A stretch of 64,000 nucleotides of DNA, from assembly GCA_025738555.1 (NCBI GenBank), contig JAOVFP010000002.1, positions 4,588,001 to 4,652,000 of the forward strand, given 5' to 3'. The notes under the pieces were generated by a model. The model was given only the letters and a program-made list of their open reading frames with translations, made no database searches and was not told the DNA's origin. This DNA is from Cyathus striatus (taxonomy: Eukaryota > Basidiomycota > Agaricomycetes > Agaricales > Nidulariaceae). Shown here one piece after another: positions 34,719-49,559 of this stretch (position 1 is the stretch's first letter; each line of letters begins with the position of its first letter). A program made the translations under genes and the position numbers.

Positions 34719-35250
34719 ATATATGCCGCAATAAGTTCTAAAGAATACTGAAGTATTGAGTGGGAAACATTTCTTATGACTGGACGATGAAAATTAAAAA
34801 TGCCTCAGCAGTATCTAGAACTACTGGTCTGCATCTCAACCCAAACAAAGTCACCATAACCGTAGGTTAATAGAGATTCCACTCTAAATCATCATAGGCA
34901 AGAGCTGTATGAAAACATAATTTACCTGAAACGAACAGACAAGTCAGGGGAATGTCCACAATGAAGTAAGAAGCAAAGGTAGCTCGAGTCGTCGTTGACA
35001 ATATTCAGCAAATTTGGGTATATTTGCTATGTCCGCCGAAAATCAACAATGCTAGTCAAATGACACTGACAATGCCAGTTGTACTTAGTACTCATTAACA
35101 TTACTTACAGTAACCACATATCTATTTGTACTCTGATCTGAATGCTACGTTATGCCGCTCTCCTTTTACTAGAGTAGAAGGTGTTTCGTTCAATTTCGTT
35201 TTGCTTTTACCCATCGGCACGCAGGCTGACGATTCTAACACTTTTGTTAG
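34719..35250. promoter_or_regulatory. Divergent intergenic region SSU72 / F-box gene
   Basis: About 530 bases separate two divergent starts and hold both promoters. I see no gene or repeat. Confidence 0.4.
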
Positions 35251-36965
35251 ATGGAACAACATACCCTCAATGATCTAGAAATGAGTTCCGTCGGAGATCC
35301 TACGGCTCATTTAGGATATATAAGAAGTTTGGATGCTTCGGAAATAAAGGACGTTATATCTCATCATGAACAAGCCATTGTCGTTTTAGAGGATAAGATC
35401 GCCGCACTCTCCCGCAGCGTGCGTCAGCTGCAGTTTCAAAGGCTTCGACACCAAGATGCTATTAACTACTGTAAAGGAATGATAACATTAGCCACTCGCA
35501 TGCCCATGGAAATCCTTGCTTTCATCTTCGATCTGTGTTCTCGAGACGGATACACTCGTACACCGCTAGTCGTGTCGCACGTGTGCTCCCAATGGCGGAA
35601 GGCTACCTTGGTTCCAAGCGTCTGGTCTGTCTTATATGTCAATATCGATTCTCGCGATCCATACGGAAGGACACATTTCTGGCTTGAGAAAGCCCAGGAT
35701 AGTTGGCTGTCTATTAGTATCGACGTTGGAAACAAGAGTGATGATTTGGAAAGGGTTATGGGGCTCTTAGTGGGGCGGATTTCGCAATGGAAAAACTTCA
35801 AACTGCATTCTGTGTTTCTCCGTCATGCCAACTATGTTTTGAATTTGTGCAGGTGTTCATCTCCTGAGCTTCGCACCATTGATGTTACCGTAGTCGAAGA
35901 AGATGAGCGTGGAGGCCAAGCAGCACTAGATGATGAAGCTATCCACCAGCTCATTTCCTTGCAAGACGCCTTTCCAAATGCTCCACAGTTGTTTAAAACA
36001 TCCATTACACGCAACATTGTTCCGCCACCCGGATTGATACCCTCTAATATTCGCAACCTAAACCTCGTACTTCCCTCATATGACATTGCTTCTAGACACT
36101 CAGTACCATCTATCTTGCGATGTTTGGAGGAGCTTCCGCTTTTGAAACAGTTCTCCATGACAGTGTCGGCAGCACCTGTTGAACGTTTTCGTGCGGAGGA
36201 AGAAAACCTGCAACCAGTAAATTTACCAGAACTGGAATTCATTACGCTAGTCGGTTTACCAGATGTGTTCAGGGTTTTGCCTTACCTGCACGCTCCAGCT
36301 CTTCGATGCCTCCACCTTCGTTTACCTATAGATCTGCTAGGTTATACCGATTCGAAGACTGGAGCCTGGTTGAAGGACTTCTTAGGAAGTTCATCTCCTC
36401 CTTTGGAAATACTGGAACTTCGAGACATAGATATACCATTGGAAGACTTCATAACGTGTTTCACCCTTCTACCTCATCTACAAGAATTACGCTTACATGA
36501 GAGCGAAATATCTGAAGCTGTCATTTACCAGCTGAATGGATCAAATGGTCTATGTCCAGAATTGCGCAAATTAGATCTACGCTGGTGTGGTCAGATCACA
36601 GGCCAGGCATTGGTGAATCTCGTTCGAAGCCGCACTACTAAAGACGATAAGAATGTGTGGTGCTCTATCAGTGAAGTTACCATCATCAATTGCTCATTTG
36701 TAAGGGAAGAAGATATTGTGGAATTAGCTGAATTAACGGTGTGTCGGGTCACCATGTACGATACCGGAGACTTATGCCGTGAGTTTTTCTGAGCAATTTC
36801 TTAATCGTATCTTTGTTACATTGCTGACGTGGTGAAGCAGGTCCTCATGGCTGCTGTCAGAATGATCGTTATAGACGAAGGCTGGCGCTGAGGACTGCTC
36901 GCCGTTCACTGTGTCACAGATCTTACAATCCACAGCTTCAAGTTCGTTGTGGACTTGTATTGTAA
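35251..36965 (+). CDS. F-box protein with leucine-rich region
   Basis: Agaricomycetes carry many such F-box proteins, thought to be substrate receptors of SCF ubiquitin ligases. The N-terminus has a coiled coil (HHEQAIVVLEDKIAALSRSV). The F-box follows: LATRMPMEILAFIFDLCSRD, VSHVCSQWRKATLVPSVWSV. The remaining 350 residues are leucine-rich (PPLEILELRDIDIPLEDFIT, LPHLQELRLHESEISEAVIY, LRKLDLRWCGQITGQALVNL), consistent with irregular LRRs. Exon 1 runs to 36779; a GTGAGT donor there and a CAG acceptor near 36840 extend the frame to a basic tail ending at 36965. Without that splice it would stop at 36792. Target unknown. Confidence 0.85.
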
Positions 36966-37483
36966 TTTAATATTGCTATGCACGCTGCATGTCGTGGATC
37001 TTACAGGATCAAACGAATTAATTGAACTAGTGAGCCATATGAATACATAGATAAGCTTATCGGTATCGGTAGGCAAAATACACAGTACACTACGGGATAA
37101 TCCTGAATACTAACCATGACAACGACATGGTCAAATTGTCAGTCACAAACTATGGCAAAAGGTGATGGTCAATGGGCACCCTCCGCCTCAAACGAGGACA
37201 ACATTTCCTCTTCCGCAGCAAACCTAGCTTGTGAAGCAGGAAGCGCCTATGCATGAATCTGAGCACACATGTCAGGAGCTTAGCCACGGTTGAAGAACAA
37301 CAGGAGAAAAAGAAGCATTCTTATAGCAAGCCTTGATTACATAATATGTAGTGGAGTGTTTACCACATCCGCAACGTTTCTGCAAGTAACAAGTACTTTC
37401 TACTTGCAACTATACAGCTGTACTTAAGTAGATTAAACGAGCTGCCACGCCAGCCATTTATTTCTTCTTCCCGTCTACCTCAC
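36966..37483. other. Intergenic, upstream of syntaxin gene
   Basis: A spacer of about 520 bases with no recognisable gene. A pyrimidine-rich stretch lies directly upstream of the next start (37455-37480). Confidence 0.4.
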
Positions 37484-38753
37484 ATGCCTTTCCTCGACAT
37501 CACCGATGTCTTCAAAAGAATCCTTCAGGAAAAAGAGAAGGAGTTTCCAGGCCCCAAGCGCCGCAAGTTTTCTAAGAACTCGCGACTGGACGTAAACGAT
37601 GGCCAAATACAACCGGGGAAAGAGTATATTGCAGAGGCCTATGCTATTGTGAGATGTGTTGGCCTTAAGAGTATATCACACCTTTGGACTCGTATTTTCT
37701 AGCTGAAACACATACGCACATTGAAGCGGATGCTGGCATCTGTGCGCAAACCTTACCTCAGTGTCGACTCAAGGCTGTCACCTCTTGGTCGATCGAGTTC
37801 TCAGAATATTGATTTAGATCGTGAAGAATGGTCATGGTCAAGTGTACGATACCTGACGAATGAAGAACGCGATCAAATAGACCTCCAGGCTAAGATCATC
37901 CTCACACGATGTTCTGACAGAATTAAGGAAATGGAGATTATGGAAAGACGTAGGTACATTTTAGTGTTTTTGTTCTATTCTGCCATTTACTGTTTTGCTA
38001 ACTAGGGCGCATGGAGTTGGTGGCAAGCAGATCATATCCTTTGATGCGTCTGCTTCCCGCGCGTCTGCGACAGGACGAATCAACAATAGCATCAGATTTC
38101 TTAGCTGCACATCATTCTAGTGTCACATGGTATCTTAGTAGAAGACTTACAGAAACAAGTCAAATACAAAAGGACATGCAGGAGGAGCGGGTCAAGCGAC
38201 ATCTCGAGCGCACAAGAACTTTGGCTTCGGGTGCGACGAGAGAGGCGCAACATATTGCAACTGGAGACACCAAGTCAGAGAGGACAAGTGATGGTAGCGG
38301 CTGGCTTGGAACAGGCACATCTAGCTTGTTTGCCAGTACTCTCGGAACATCACCTTCCTGGCCAATGCACAGCCAAGCTCCCCGACGATTGATTCTTATG
38401 TATCAGATGATGAGGACGAAGAAATTGAGCTGACCTCTTCCCAAATTCTTCAGTTCGAATCGGAAAATGCCAATATACTACGCTCTGTACAAGACACATT
38501 GGAATCCGTCCAGCAGGCTGAGTCGAGGCTGATGGACATTAGCGCATTACAGATGGAGCTGGTTATGCATTTGACGCATCAAACTGAACTGACGGACCAG
38601 TTGTACGAAGACGCGATTGCTACAACCTCGACGGTGGAGAAAGGAAACGTACAGTTGAAGGAAGCAAGGAGACGAGCCAAGGACAGTCGGTTATTTATCC
38701 TCGTATTTTTGATTGGAGCCAGTTTGAGTTTGCTCTTCTTGCATTATTATTGA
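37484..38753 (+). CDS. UFE1: ER t-SNARE syntaxin-18 / Ufe1
   Basis: Syntaxin-18/Ufe1 is the Qa-SNARE on the ER for retrograde Golgi-to-ER vesicles. The N-terminus MPFLDITDVFKRILQEKEKE with KEYIAEAYAI is the syntaxin-18 N-domain. It is followed by LKHIRTLKRMLASVRKPYLS and LTNEERDQIDLQAKIILTRC. The SNARE helix is FESENANILRSVQDTLESVQ then ISALQMELVMHLTHQTELTD, with a central-layer Gln. The C-terminus is one membrane anchor, RLFILVFLIGASLSLLFLHY, ending at 38753. Introns lie after each early exon. A further intron near 38325-38375 is needed to join the linker frame to the SNARE frame, and its borders are uncertain. Confidence 0.86.
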
Positions 38754-38885
38754 TACAATATTGCATTCTAAATGCATGCTGGTTACTGTCCAGTTAGACA
38801 GCATTATGTATTGATCCGACAATATACCCATCATATCTACATTAATGTTAGTAGTACAAATATATCAATATCTAAAGCACATCAT

Positions 38886-40154
38886 TCAGTGGCCTTCGGA
38901 AACAGGAGAAAGAAGAGGAGCCTCTTCGTCATAATCTTCGATAGCTTCTGCCGCGAGTTCGTCCACTTGCGGTGGAAATCCTTCCAATTTCCGGATGTGG
39001 CCTTGAACTAATGTATATATTAACCTAGACGTAATTAGCGCGGTAGCACATATACGCAGTGACAGACAAACTCACCAGCTGGTGAACCCAGCTATCAGGA
39101 TACCGCCGCCAATTAGAAGGCCATTGATAACTTTGGTATCTAAAACATGGCGGAATAAATGAAGTGTATGAATAAATAAAATGAGGAGCATACGTGTATC
39201 CATGTGGTTGCGTTGGTCGCCGTCCGAAAGGGCGGCGATACGAGAGCCGATGAAAACATGAAGAACTAGCTTGGGAAAAACAAAACAAGTTGCAATCGCA
39301 AGCTGCCAGAGTTTGACGGGTTCAATGGACTGGAGTGAAATGAGAAGTGAGCATGGAAGTCAAAATAAAAGATGTGGAGGCCTACAGCGAAGAGTGAATT
39401 AGAGTAGACCCATGGGGGGAATGGGGAGACTCGAATAAGGATGATGAGCGGCAAACCCTTGGCTTTCTGTACATGCACAAGATAGTAAGAGATGAACCAA
39501 TTGAAGTGGTAAGATGTGAAATGCGCACCACAACATCTTCAAGGGCGCGCCATTTCTCATTATTACTAGACCAACGACGAAGACGTTCGCTGAAAAGGTA
39601 TCTAAGAACGACAAAGACAAGACAAGCGCCTATTACAGAAGCTGAAGATGCAATGAAGAAGCCCTTCATTCCGTATGCGAAACCGCAAAGAGTAACGAGA
39701 GTTGTGTGGCCGATTAGCGGAGGGAAAGAAATGACAACTATGATAGCGGTATACGTTGGTACAGAAGCAAAGACATCTAGACGAACAGAGGAATGGACGA
39801 ACCGATGGCACCACCGAGAGCAAGCCATCCGAAGCGAGTCTTGGCGAGCATGCGAGCATGATCATAGAGGAACTGAGCAATGCGACTGGGTGTGACGACA
39901 ATAACGAATATGCCTGTAGACAACGGTGTTAACGCAGAACGAGAGGATACGGCGAAGTCTGGGTACCAAAAGCCATGTAAAATAGCAGCAAAAGCCAGAT
40001 AAAAAGCTAGGAAAAGCTGGGTCCATCATTTGTATGCATATCAGCAATTGCAGAGTACCTTTCCAAATATATGTAAGCGTTTGTAACGGTTGAGAGCAGC
40101 TTTGACGACACGAAGCAGCAGGTTCAAGGGAGACATGACTGACTTTACAGCCAT
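38886..40154 (-). CDS. TVP38: Golgi membrane protein TVP38 (VTT/DedA domain)
   Basis: TVP38 proteins are multi-span Golgi/ER membrane proteins of the VTT (DedA, SNARE-associated) family; relatives are linked to lipid scrambling. The start at 40154 gives MAVKSVMSPLNLLLRVVKAA. The core has VTPSRIAQFLYDHARMLAKT, VVISFPPLIGHTTLVTLCGF, AYGMKGFFIASSASVIGACL and RYLFSERLRRW. It goes on with LPLIILIRVSPFPPWVYSNS and VFPKLVLHVFIGSRIAALSD, the typical second half of the domain. An acidic tail (DELAAEAIEDYDEEAPLLSP) ends at 38886. About seven exons are present. Confidence 0.88.
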
Positions 40155-40325
40155 GGTGACAGCAACGGAGCAGTGCTAGAGGCTGGTGACTAGAGTCGAA
40201 GTTGAAACTTGAGCTGGAGTTGAGTGAGTGAGGAGCGAGTTTACTTCCCCTGTGACGAAGGATCACGTGAAGCGTGTTTACTTATAACCATGCTCTTTGA
40301 AATTGTTTTTTAATTTACTGCAATA
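40155..40325. promoter_or_regulatory. Short divergent promoter TVP38 / LOA1
   Basis: Only about 170 bases separate the two starts, so both genes must share regulatory DNA here. No site is assigned. Confidence 0.5.
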
Positions 40326-41787
40326 ATGGAGAAATTCAGTGCGTACCGGGTAATTATCTTGTGTCTTGTCTTTTTGCTCTCTCTGTTCACCGTCTCTTCC
40401 CTGTTAGGACCCGGGCACTGGCATCCAGGTATATATATTCCTCTCTTCTCCTTCCTCTCTTTGCTCACCTCATTCCTTCAGCCCTTTCTCAGCCCCGTTC
40501 CTCCCCTGGGAAGCGATTCCCTTCTTACCAATTTATCTGCTCCTCTGCGATACCCCTTGGCCGTTATTCGCACCGCCCTTATTCTTGCCCTCACCCTTCT
40601 TTATATCCTTGCCTCTACCGTCTCTTATGTTTTCGTATGTTTCTTTTACCTACCACTCGATTCACTTTTATATCCTCTCCCAGGCACCCTTTCCACCTCT
40701 GCGTCGCCTCGCCACGCGCCTTATTCTTTTTTTCTGTGGCCGCACGATACTATTTACTCTCGGCCTCTTCTGGATCCCTGTTGAGAACGTGACAAGGAAG
40801 CGAAGGTATGTAGTGTCTGTTCTACTACGCGTCCTTCAAACCTGCTTCGATTCCTTTTTACTTCAGACGTCCCGTCAAGACAGCAGAATCGTGGAATCCC
40901 CGTGCTGGTGACATTATTGTATCTAACTGGGTTTCTTGGATAGAATTAATCTGGCTAGCTTTTCGGTGCGTCGACATACTGTGTCTTCTTTTCAGACTTC
41001 TAATAGAATTATTCAGCTTTAATCCTATTTTTGTCCTTCCCGTAACTGATGACCTGCCACCGCCTCCCTCAACAACCTCATCGCCCATCGCAAATACACC
41101 AGGACGGAGGACAGGCACAGGGTCTGCAAATATCTCCGCTCCCAACAGAACACCTCAAGTGGTCATCCCCATACGTGGCTTCCAGCAAGTGTCTCTACTT
41201 TCAATCATAAGGTCTACTGGTCGTGTTCCTCTCACTGTAAATTTGTCAGAAACAAGTCCTAAGAGTCTGGAAGAAATCAGAAAAAATGCTTCGCGTCCTG
41301 TCGTGGTTTTCCCTGAATGCACAACAAGCAATGGTCGTGGTGTCCTTCGATTCAGCCATATTTTCCATCAAGACGTACCCGTCAAAGGCTATCAGGTGTT
41401 TTTGATGTGTGTTAGGTAAATCATTGAATCTGATGTGGTTCGTGGAATGATACTGAAGATAGTGTTAGATATGACCCCCCGACTTCGCTTACCCCTACCA
41501 TGACCCATTCAATCCCTTCCAGGATCCTAAACCCGCTTGTACATATTTTCAACCTGACGACATCTCTAACTCCCTTGGCAATTTCTATACGCCTTCTAGC
41601 TCCATCAGAATCTCCAAGCTCGCAATTATTTGTTACCAGCGAAGTCCTTTCTGATTCATTTTCGGAGGACCAACTTGCAGATACATGCGCTACACTTATT
41701 TCTCAAATCGGAAAATTGAGAAAAACGGGCATGGGCTGGGAAAACAAGACAAACTTTCTAGAGTTTTACTGGGATAAGAGGCATTAA
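40326..41787 (+). CDS. LOA1: Lysophosphatidic acid acyltransferase, LOA1/VPS66 type
   Basis: Yeast Loa1 acylates lysophosphatidic acid with oleoyl-CoA and affects lipid droplets. Exon 1 starts MEKFSAYR; after a Ser/Leu/Pro-rich exon a membrane segment (AVIRTALILALTLLYILAST) follows. Then LRRLATRLILFFCGRTILFT with LGLFWIPVENVTRKR and AESWNPRAGDIIVSNWVSWI lead into the PlsC fold. As in Loa1, the usual NHxxxxD box is altered (SNWVSWIE). Later motifs are NASRPVVVFPECTTSNGRGV, a PlsC motif III-like block, and a C-terminal part ending NKTNFLEFYWDKRH at 41787. Five or six exons are present. Confidence 0.82.
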
Positions 41788-41902
41788 CTACTGATCGACC
41801 GGTATTGGATCATCTGTTATTGTATCGGTAGTAGAACTACAATCATCACATACAAATCATAGCCAATGTTTAAGTACATTTCTTTGAGCTGCATATTTCC
41901 AA

Positions 41903-43027
41903 CTATAACCGAGCCAAATCTTTCAAGAAGCTCAAGCAGAAATCAACTCTATGATTATCCTTCAAGACTACCGTCCGCAACAATATGTCTAAGAGTGATC
42001 CGTTAAAAGTGTTGTAATGTCTGGAAAGCAACTCTGAGCTTACGATACTCGCAATTACAGACGACAAACGGACTTCCTTCCCTTCAAGCCACCTTCCTGC
42101 CAACTTACGAACGGCATGTTCTGCGTCGTCCCTCGTGTCATACTCGATGAAGCTTGGGCGATCGCATCAGTAAACTATTGATCTAGCTTGAGATGCTTGC
42201 ATACCCATCTCCAATGTCACTATTGACATGACAGTAGGCAGCTTGCCTACCTGCCAATCTTGCAAAATCTTTTAGTTCCTAGAGTTAAGGATTTATGCCT
42301 TTAGGGCCATTGCAATCGCATCAGCAAGTACCTTACCTGCCAGGCTACTGTGCGAGCGAGGTTCTTGACGTTGATTCTGTACCTTGTATGAATACTGTTT
42401 CTGAGATTGCCGTTTTCATAATGGTGTCTTCGTATTACACACTCCTCCAGTCTTTCGATAGGTGTCAATTCTCGTTTGTATTCTAGTTCTCGAATTGACT
42501 TTTTTGAGTCTAAAGATGGCAAGGCGTATTTGCGTAGCATATGCGCGAATTCCACTACAACATCTACACGCTACCACTTAGTACACGCTCACAATTAGGT
42601 CTAAGATGTTTTACCGTCTGATCCTAGAAATGATTTATCCTTAAAAGTATCGTAGAAACATTTTGCGTCCTAAAAAATTCTGAACATGGCCCTTCACGAC
42701 AAATAGAAGCCTACCTTTTCGTTCACGAATTCTATGAATGAATTATCTTCTCTCTATTATTAATCCAACGATGAAAAAGAAAAATTATGGAATACCCACT
42801 ATACACGAATTTGACTTCCAAGACACGCCCGTAACAGCTAACAAACTAACACAAATCTTTGGTGATAACATTCACGTCCACACGTCAGTAATTGCTTACT
42901 TTTCCCAATGCCTCTTCATCTACGTCTCTTGGTATCCCTGCTTTCATTGAAAGAATTCAGAGGCTTTCAAGTCAATGAAAATAAAATAACCTTTGAGACA
43001 CAAACGTGTAGTCGACAGAGCGTTCAT
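41903..43027 (-). CDS. RRM-type RNA-binding protein, SR-like without RS tail
   Basis: No exon here is long, so the gene is easy to miss. From an ATG at 43027 it reads MNALSTTRLCLK, AGIPRDVDEEALGK, then YGRVLEVKFVY and NEKDAKCFYDTFKDKSFLGS, an RRM with a weak RNP1. Next are EFAHMLRKYALPSLDSKKSI and a charged linker. A second RRM follows, RYRINVKNLARTVAWQ plus ELKDFARLAG and FIEYDTRDDAEHAVRKLAGR, closely patterned on the second RRM of SR splicing factors. The expected Arg/Ser tail is absent; the frame runs out at 41903. At least seven tiny exons are required and some borders are weak, so a decaying copy cannot be excluded. Confidence 0.5.
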
Positions 43028-43219
43028 CAAGAGTACTAATGTACAGTATAACTTCGCATATAAAAAGCGCAATTCCTTTGAGCACGGACTACGCATTTAC
43101 GCAACATTTACGTCTTCGTACTAATTGGATTAAATCTCCGCCACGATTTTACGTACTCGTTACTCTCGTCACTCTCGCAGACAACTCGCAGACAGAATTT
43201 GAACATAATATTGTGCTCA

Positions 43220-45084
<1,865 letters not shown>

Positions 45085-45517
45085 TGAGTGGATGTCTTTG
45101 GAGGTATAATAAATTCGACGAAATGGAGCCTTTGGCCCTTATTAACAACTTATTAATCACTTCTCATAGGCTATAGCACTGCAATTTTGTAAATTCCAAG
45201 CAAAGTCGTCATTTCCAACCAATCAAATACCCATCTAACGAGTCACGTAAAAATGACTCTTCTACGGTTCGCGCGTGAATAAAAATAGAAATAAAAAATA
45301 CATAACTATACATAACTTAAAAACCGTTCTACACTAGCTCTTTATCTCTCCAGGATCCGATAAGTGACCCTATTCCCGGGAAATCTTAGTCTAGCTTAGT
45401 CTCTTGTCCGACCCAAAGATGAAAAAAGGAAACTACTGGTAATACAATTATTATCCGTCTAAATACTGTAGTGTGTAACTTCACTCGCATGCACCAGATA
45501 AAATTAAATCGCTGCCA
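45085..45517. other. Intergenic, AT-rich
   Basis: This stretch of about 430 bases separates two minus-strand genes and is AT-rich at 45270-45330. I see no gene. Confidence 0.4.
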
Positions 45518-48500
45518 TTACCGATAGCTAGTGTTAGCTGGACCCGGGACGTCCACCCGGTTCGTGTCGTATGTCGGTGCGCCTGGCCCAGACATATAAA
45601 AATTCGCATCCAGTAGTCCCGAATCTCGCATAAAAGACATCCACTGTTCGTCCATTCCCGATTCCCCCGACATCATCATTCCAAGGTCCATCAAGTTACC
45701 ACTCTCCGGTGAATCGGTCTTAATACCAATAGCAGATATAGCAGGTGCGATGCTCGTCGAGGAGAACGTGTCGGCGGATACGTTTGAATACAGAGTGGGT
45801 TCTGCCGAGATATATCCACTAGGCGAAATATCAGCGTATCCTGAGGCATTTGCGTTTCTCTCCCAGGATGACCATGCATTTTGTGGTTCCGGAGAAGACA
45901 TATTCATCGGTTTTTGCGTGTAACCAGGTGATTCCATATGCAACGGCGGCGGCGCAGAAAGAGAAGGTTGAAGGTCTGACATCCCTGGTGTACCAGTGGT
46001 GCTGGGAGGGCTCGGCGCAGCTGTGGAGGCATTGGAAGGCGGGAACATAGATAAATATTCCAGCAATGAGGGATGAACATCTGGAGAGGACTCTTTAGTC
46101 GGGGAGATTAATTTCCCTGACACATTCTCAGGAGACGCAGAACCCGACGCAGACGACGGTGATGATACTTTCCGTTTCATATAACCTGTGCTGGAAAGTA
46201 GTCTGCTAACCAAAATCTTGGTCTGTCCACCAAATAATGCCAGTTCATCATCTCCGTAGTCCGGTTTTCCAATTGATAATACATTTGTCGTTGGATGATT
46301 CCCGCTCCTGAATTGTGAATAAACTTGGAATGCTTTATCCCGCATCTTGAACAAAATAGCCTATGATGACGATCAGCAGCGAGGAATGATGGGAGGAATA
46401 GACAACGCACGAGACCGCTCCGAGCGCGACGCGACCGCATCGCTCCCTTTTCGAATAGATCGCAAGCGAGCCCGAGTTCAATGAAGGCACTGGAAGCCAT
46501 GCTGGACGATGGCGATCGTGTCACGATGCTACCAACAATGATCTTGGACGCATCAGATTTGAAATTAGCACAGTTTGCTTAGAACTTACAGCAGCAGAAA
46601 ACACTAGGAACCCGTCAGCAACTAGGCCACGTCTTTAAATAATATGTGCAACTTACAGTGCGTCCAGATACCCCACCATCTGCCGCATAACTCGGGGAAA
46701 CGGTCGTAGTGATTCAGATTGGATTTTATCACGCCAGATGCACATCGGTAAGCAGCAAGGAACGACGGGGCGTATGGACTTCGTAATGGATTGGCAGGGT
46801 GATCAAGCATCGCCTGAGCAAAGAAGCTTCTATGGATATACAATAAAGCTGTAAAAATCGTTATTAGTGTTTACATTGCATTTATCGGAAGTTAGTGACT
46901 GCAGTACTGACTGACTGAGCGGTACTGCCCAAGTAGGCATCCCCGCATGTAAACTGACGGTGTACAATGTTCATCCTCAGGGCTCATAAACACATTTAGA
47001 TGTGGAGGCAGCACTTTCTCACGAACCTTCTTGTCGAGATCCAGGATGGTCTGGTAGCTCGGCGCTTTTGCTGTCAGCGTGAGTTCAATAACATGGGGGA
47101 ATATCTCCTTTGTAAATTCGTATTTCCAGCGATAGTCTACATATTTTATCATAAGATATGCGAACGCTTTCATAAACAGAATTGTACGTACATCCAATGA
47201 GGGTACTGCCGTTCTCATCTACAGTTGCTTCATCATCTACCGGGAATTCACAATCAACGTAAGAGAGACGGAGAGAAGGAGGGCGACCAAGAGCAAGGCA
47301 CTGAAAGCTACTAGTAAGTACAGAAGCGAACGCGCAGAAGTAAGCCACCTTACGTAGAAAAGCTCTGATGAATATAATTCCCAGAAAAGCGCTCGCCGGC
47401 GCTCGACAGTTTTTGCGTCCATATTCCACCTAGCACTATCCCTGTCTGCAACTACGCTCAATTTGATGAGATGAAGAAACGATATCGTGACTCACGAAGT
47501 CCAATCTGCAATGCAAATGTAAGTAATCAACTAATAAAAGAATCTAGATTACGTACGCTCTGAGCAAGTTTGGCACCCAGAGAGGTGAGCGTCCACTATT
47601 GGAGTTGTTAGACACGATATGCTAGATTTAGGGTAAGATTTGCTCACCGAACTGTCCATAGTATATCGTTTTCCAGCCATTCCATGATATGCGGCCAATA
47701 ACAACACAGCTTGTACAGTAGATACTTCAGGAGAATCGAATACAGACCGCAGTGAAAGACTTGCGCGGCTCAAATGATAGTACGCTTCAGCTTCTTGATT
47801 ATCTGTGCAAAGGTGAGCCCCAAATCTTGCCATCAGTCACCATGGTACTTGCAAGGTTCTAACGTTAAATCAACCAAAGCGCCCAATGCAAAGACTAAAA
47901 ACAAAACAGCTAGTTTATGTGATGAGACCAGATTGATATTAAGAGTTCCTGTTGTCTGGCGTTCTTTCAGGGCTTTATAAGTGGGTGATAATATATCATC
48001 AATGATTTCATCTCTTTTCATAGGTCGGAAAGCCCACGCCGCGTGTTCCATGTACGTTTCGCAAAGCGACCAAGCCCGCGGTTGGTTAGGAAGATGGTCA
48101 AAGAGTAGATCGTAGGCCATCTCCAGATTGCCATCACTTCCAAAGGGGAAGCAGGCAGAAAATCGTGCAATTTCCTGTGAAACTGGCAGGTCTTCGTCAG
48201 GCGACTGTTCTAATTCTGCGCCAGCCTACGTGGATGTAAGCGGAAAATCTATTCGAAAATAACGCGAAGTCTTACGAGGAACAAGGTCTATCGGAAGAGG
48301 TAAGATTGTTACTTCACGGGAAAGAGTTAGTTAAGCGCACCTCTGACCCCGCCGAAGGACCGAAGTACTTTCCCTCGCCACGGTCACCAATTGTCATTGT
48401 ACCGATTGCATCTATGCTAGAATTGATACTGGACTGGCGAGAAGGAGTGGGTCTCTCTGGAATATGACCTTTCTCTGGGCCAAACTTGATCGACAGCAGT

Positions 48501-49074
48501 TCCTCTCTAAGAAGGGGGTGTGTTTCGGTCGATACGCCTGCTTGGAAAATAGCGAGTGCATCTTCTAGCTGCCGGATTCGCTGGCCCATTTCAGCTATCT
48601 TTGCGTGCAGCTGGGTAGTGTCTGCTAAAATGAAGCTGTAACCACTTAGATTTGCGCGCGCAAGCAATTTGGCGTCAAAGACGAACCGCGTTCCTTGTCC
48701 TGTTGAAAGACTGCCATTGGGACAGATAGAGGGACATCCTCGTCGAACTGCAACGTGAATTTTTTTGGGTCAATGGACGTCGTGAAGGGGAGTGCGGGAG
48801 AAACGTACTGCAGGAACTACAAGGGAGTTTCTTGTCGCATTTCAATTTGAGCCTGCAGAACGAGGGAGATTAGCAATGGCGGGGGTGCGGGCGACCGAAA
48901 GAGAATCAAAACCTTCGGCACTCTGCGCAGGAAATCTGGAAGAGAATAAGCAAGGAAGAAAGGACAAAGGGGGAGGAAACGGACTTCTCCACGGGCTCTG
49001 CGAATGTCAATCTCTTCGTCGGTGGTGAGCTTGCGGGCAACAGTGCGACGAGTGTTGTGGGAATCAACGGGCAT
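45518..49074 (-). CDS. Zn2Cys6 transcription factor with Fungal_trans domain
   Basis: This is a nuclear regulator of the Gal4-like class with unknown targets. The start at 49074 gives MPVDSHNTRRTVARKLTTDE. Three small exons build the cluster: ISCAECRR, LKLKCDKKLPCSSC and VRRGCPSICPNGSLSTG, giving the six zinc cysteines. A coiled coil follows (LHAKIAEMGQRIRQLEDALA). The Fungal_trans middle region includes WSLCETYMEHAAWAFRPMKR, IGLHRDSARWNMDAKTVERR and RALFWELYSSELF with CLALGRPPSLRLSYVDCEFP. It continues VTLLYIHRSFFAQAMLDHPA and SSAFIELGLACDLFEKGAMR. The last exon is Ser/Pro-rich and ends at 45518. About a dozen exons are present; borders near 46870-47130 and 47560-47850 are approximate. Confidence 0.9.
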
Positions 49075-49559
49075 GGGAGAGGGGAAGAAAAGAGACAGGA
49101 AAAGGGAGAATAAGTATAAGAAGAGAGCAGAAAGGGAAATAGAGAAATGGACGAAAAAGAGAAGAATTAAAATGAAGTGAGAAAAGACACAAGTGTACAC
49201 AAAACATGAATAAATCACTGATCGTATCTGGCCAGCGTCGACCGTTGCTTATAATATTATTTAATAATAGCATACCTGAAACGCCCGTGAACTTGAATGG
49301 CTCTCATTCTCCATTATTACTAAGTACTTATTTTCTCAACTCCACACAGTCCGTGTAAGTACTTGGTTTCACTCGCCTGCTTCATCTCCATCAATCTCCG
49401 ATCACTCTAGTTATCTATCCCGACTCCCGTTCCTTCCGCTCCCTTGACCCTTTGCGTCATTCTTTTTCCTTCCCGCACTCTCCTTCCATCCTCTTCCGAC
49501 TCTGCCGTGGTCCGCGCGTTTCTGACATCCTTTCTGGTTTTTCCGGTCCTACTACACAA
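49075..49559. other. Intergenic, pyrimidine-rich
   Basis: This holds the promoter side of the Zn2Cys6 regulator and the 3' UTR of UTP12. The part at 49080-49200 is strongly purine-rich on the plus strand (pyrimidine-rich leader on the minus strand), and 49430-49560 is CT-rich. Open frames there are by-products of that bias. Confidence 0.45.

Noticed and set aside
49080..49200. Strongly biased purine/pyrimidine stretch with long open frames on both strands
   Set aside because: The open frames follow from the base bias; the position fits a pyrimidine-rich leader of the Zn2Cys6 gene.
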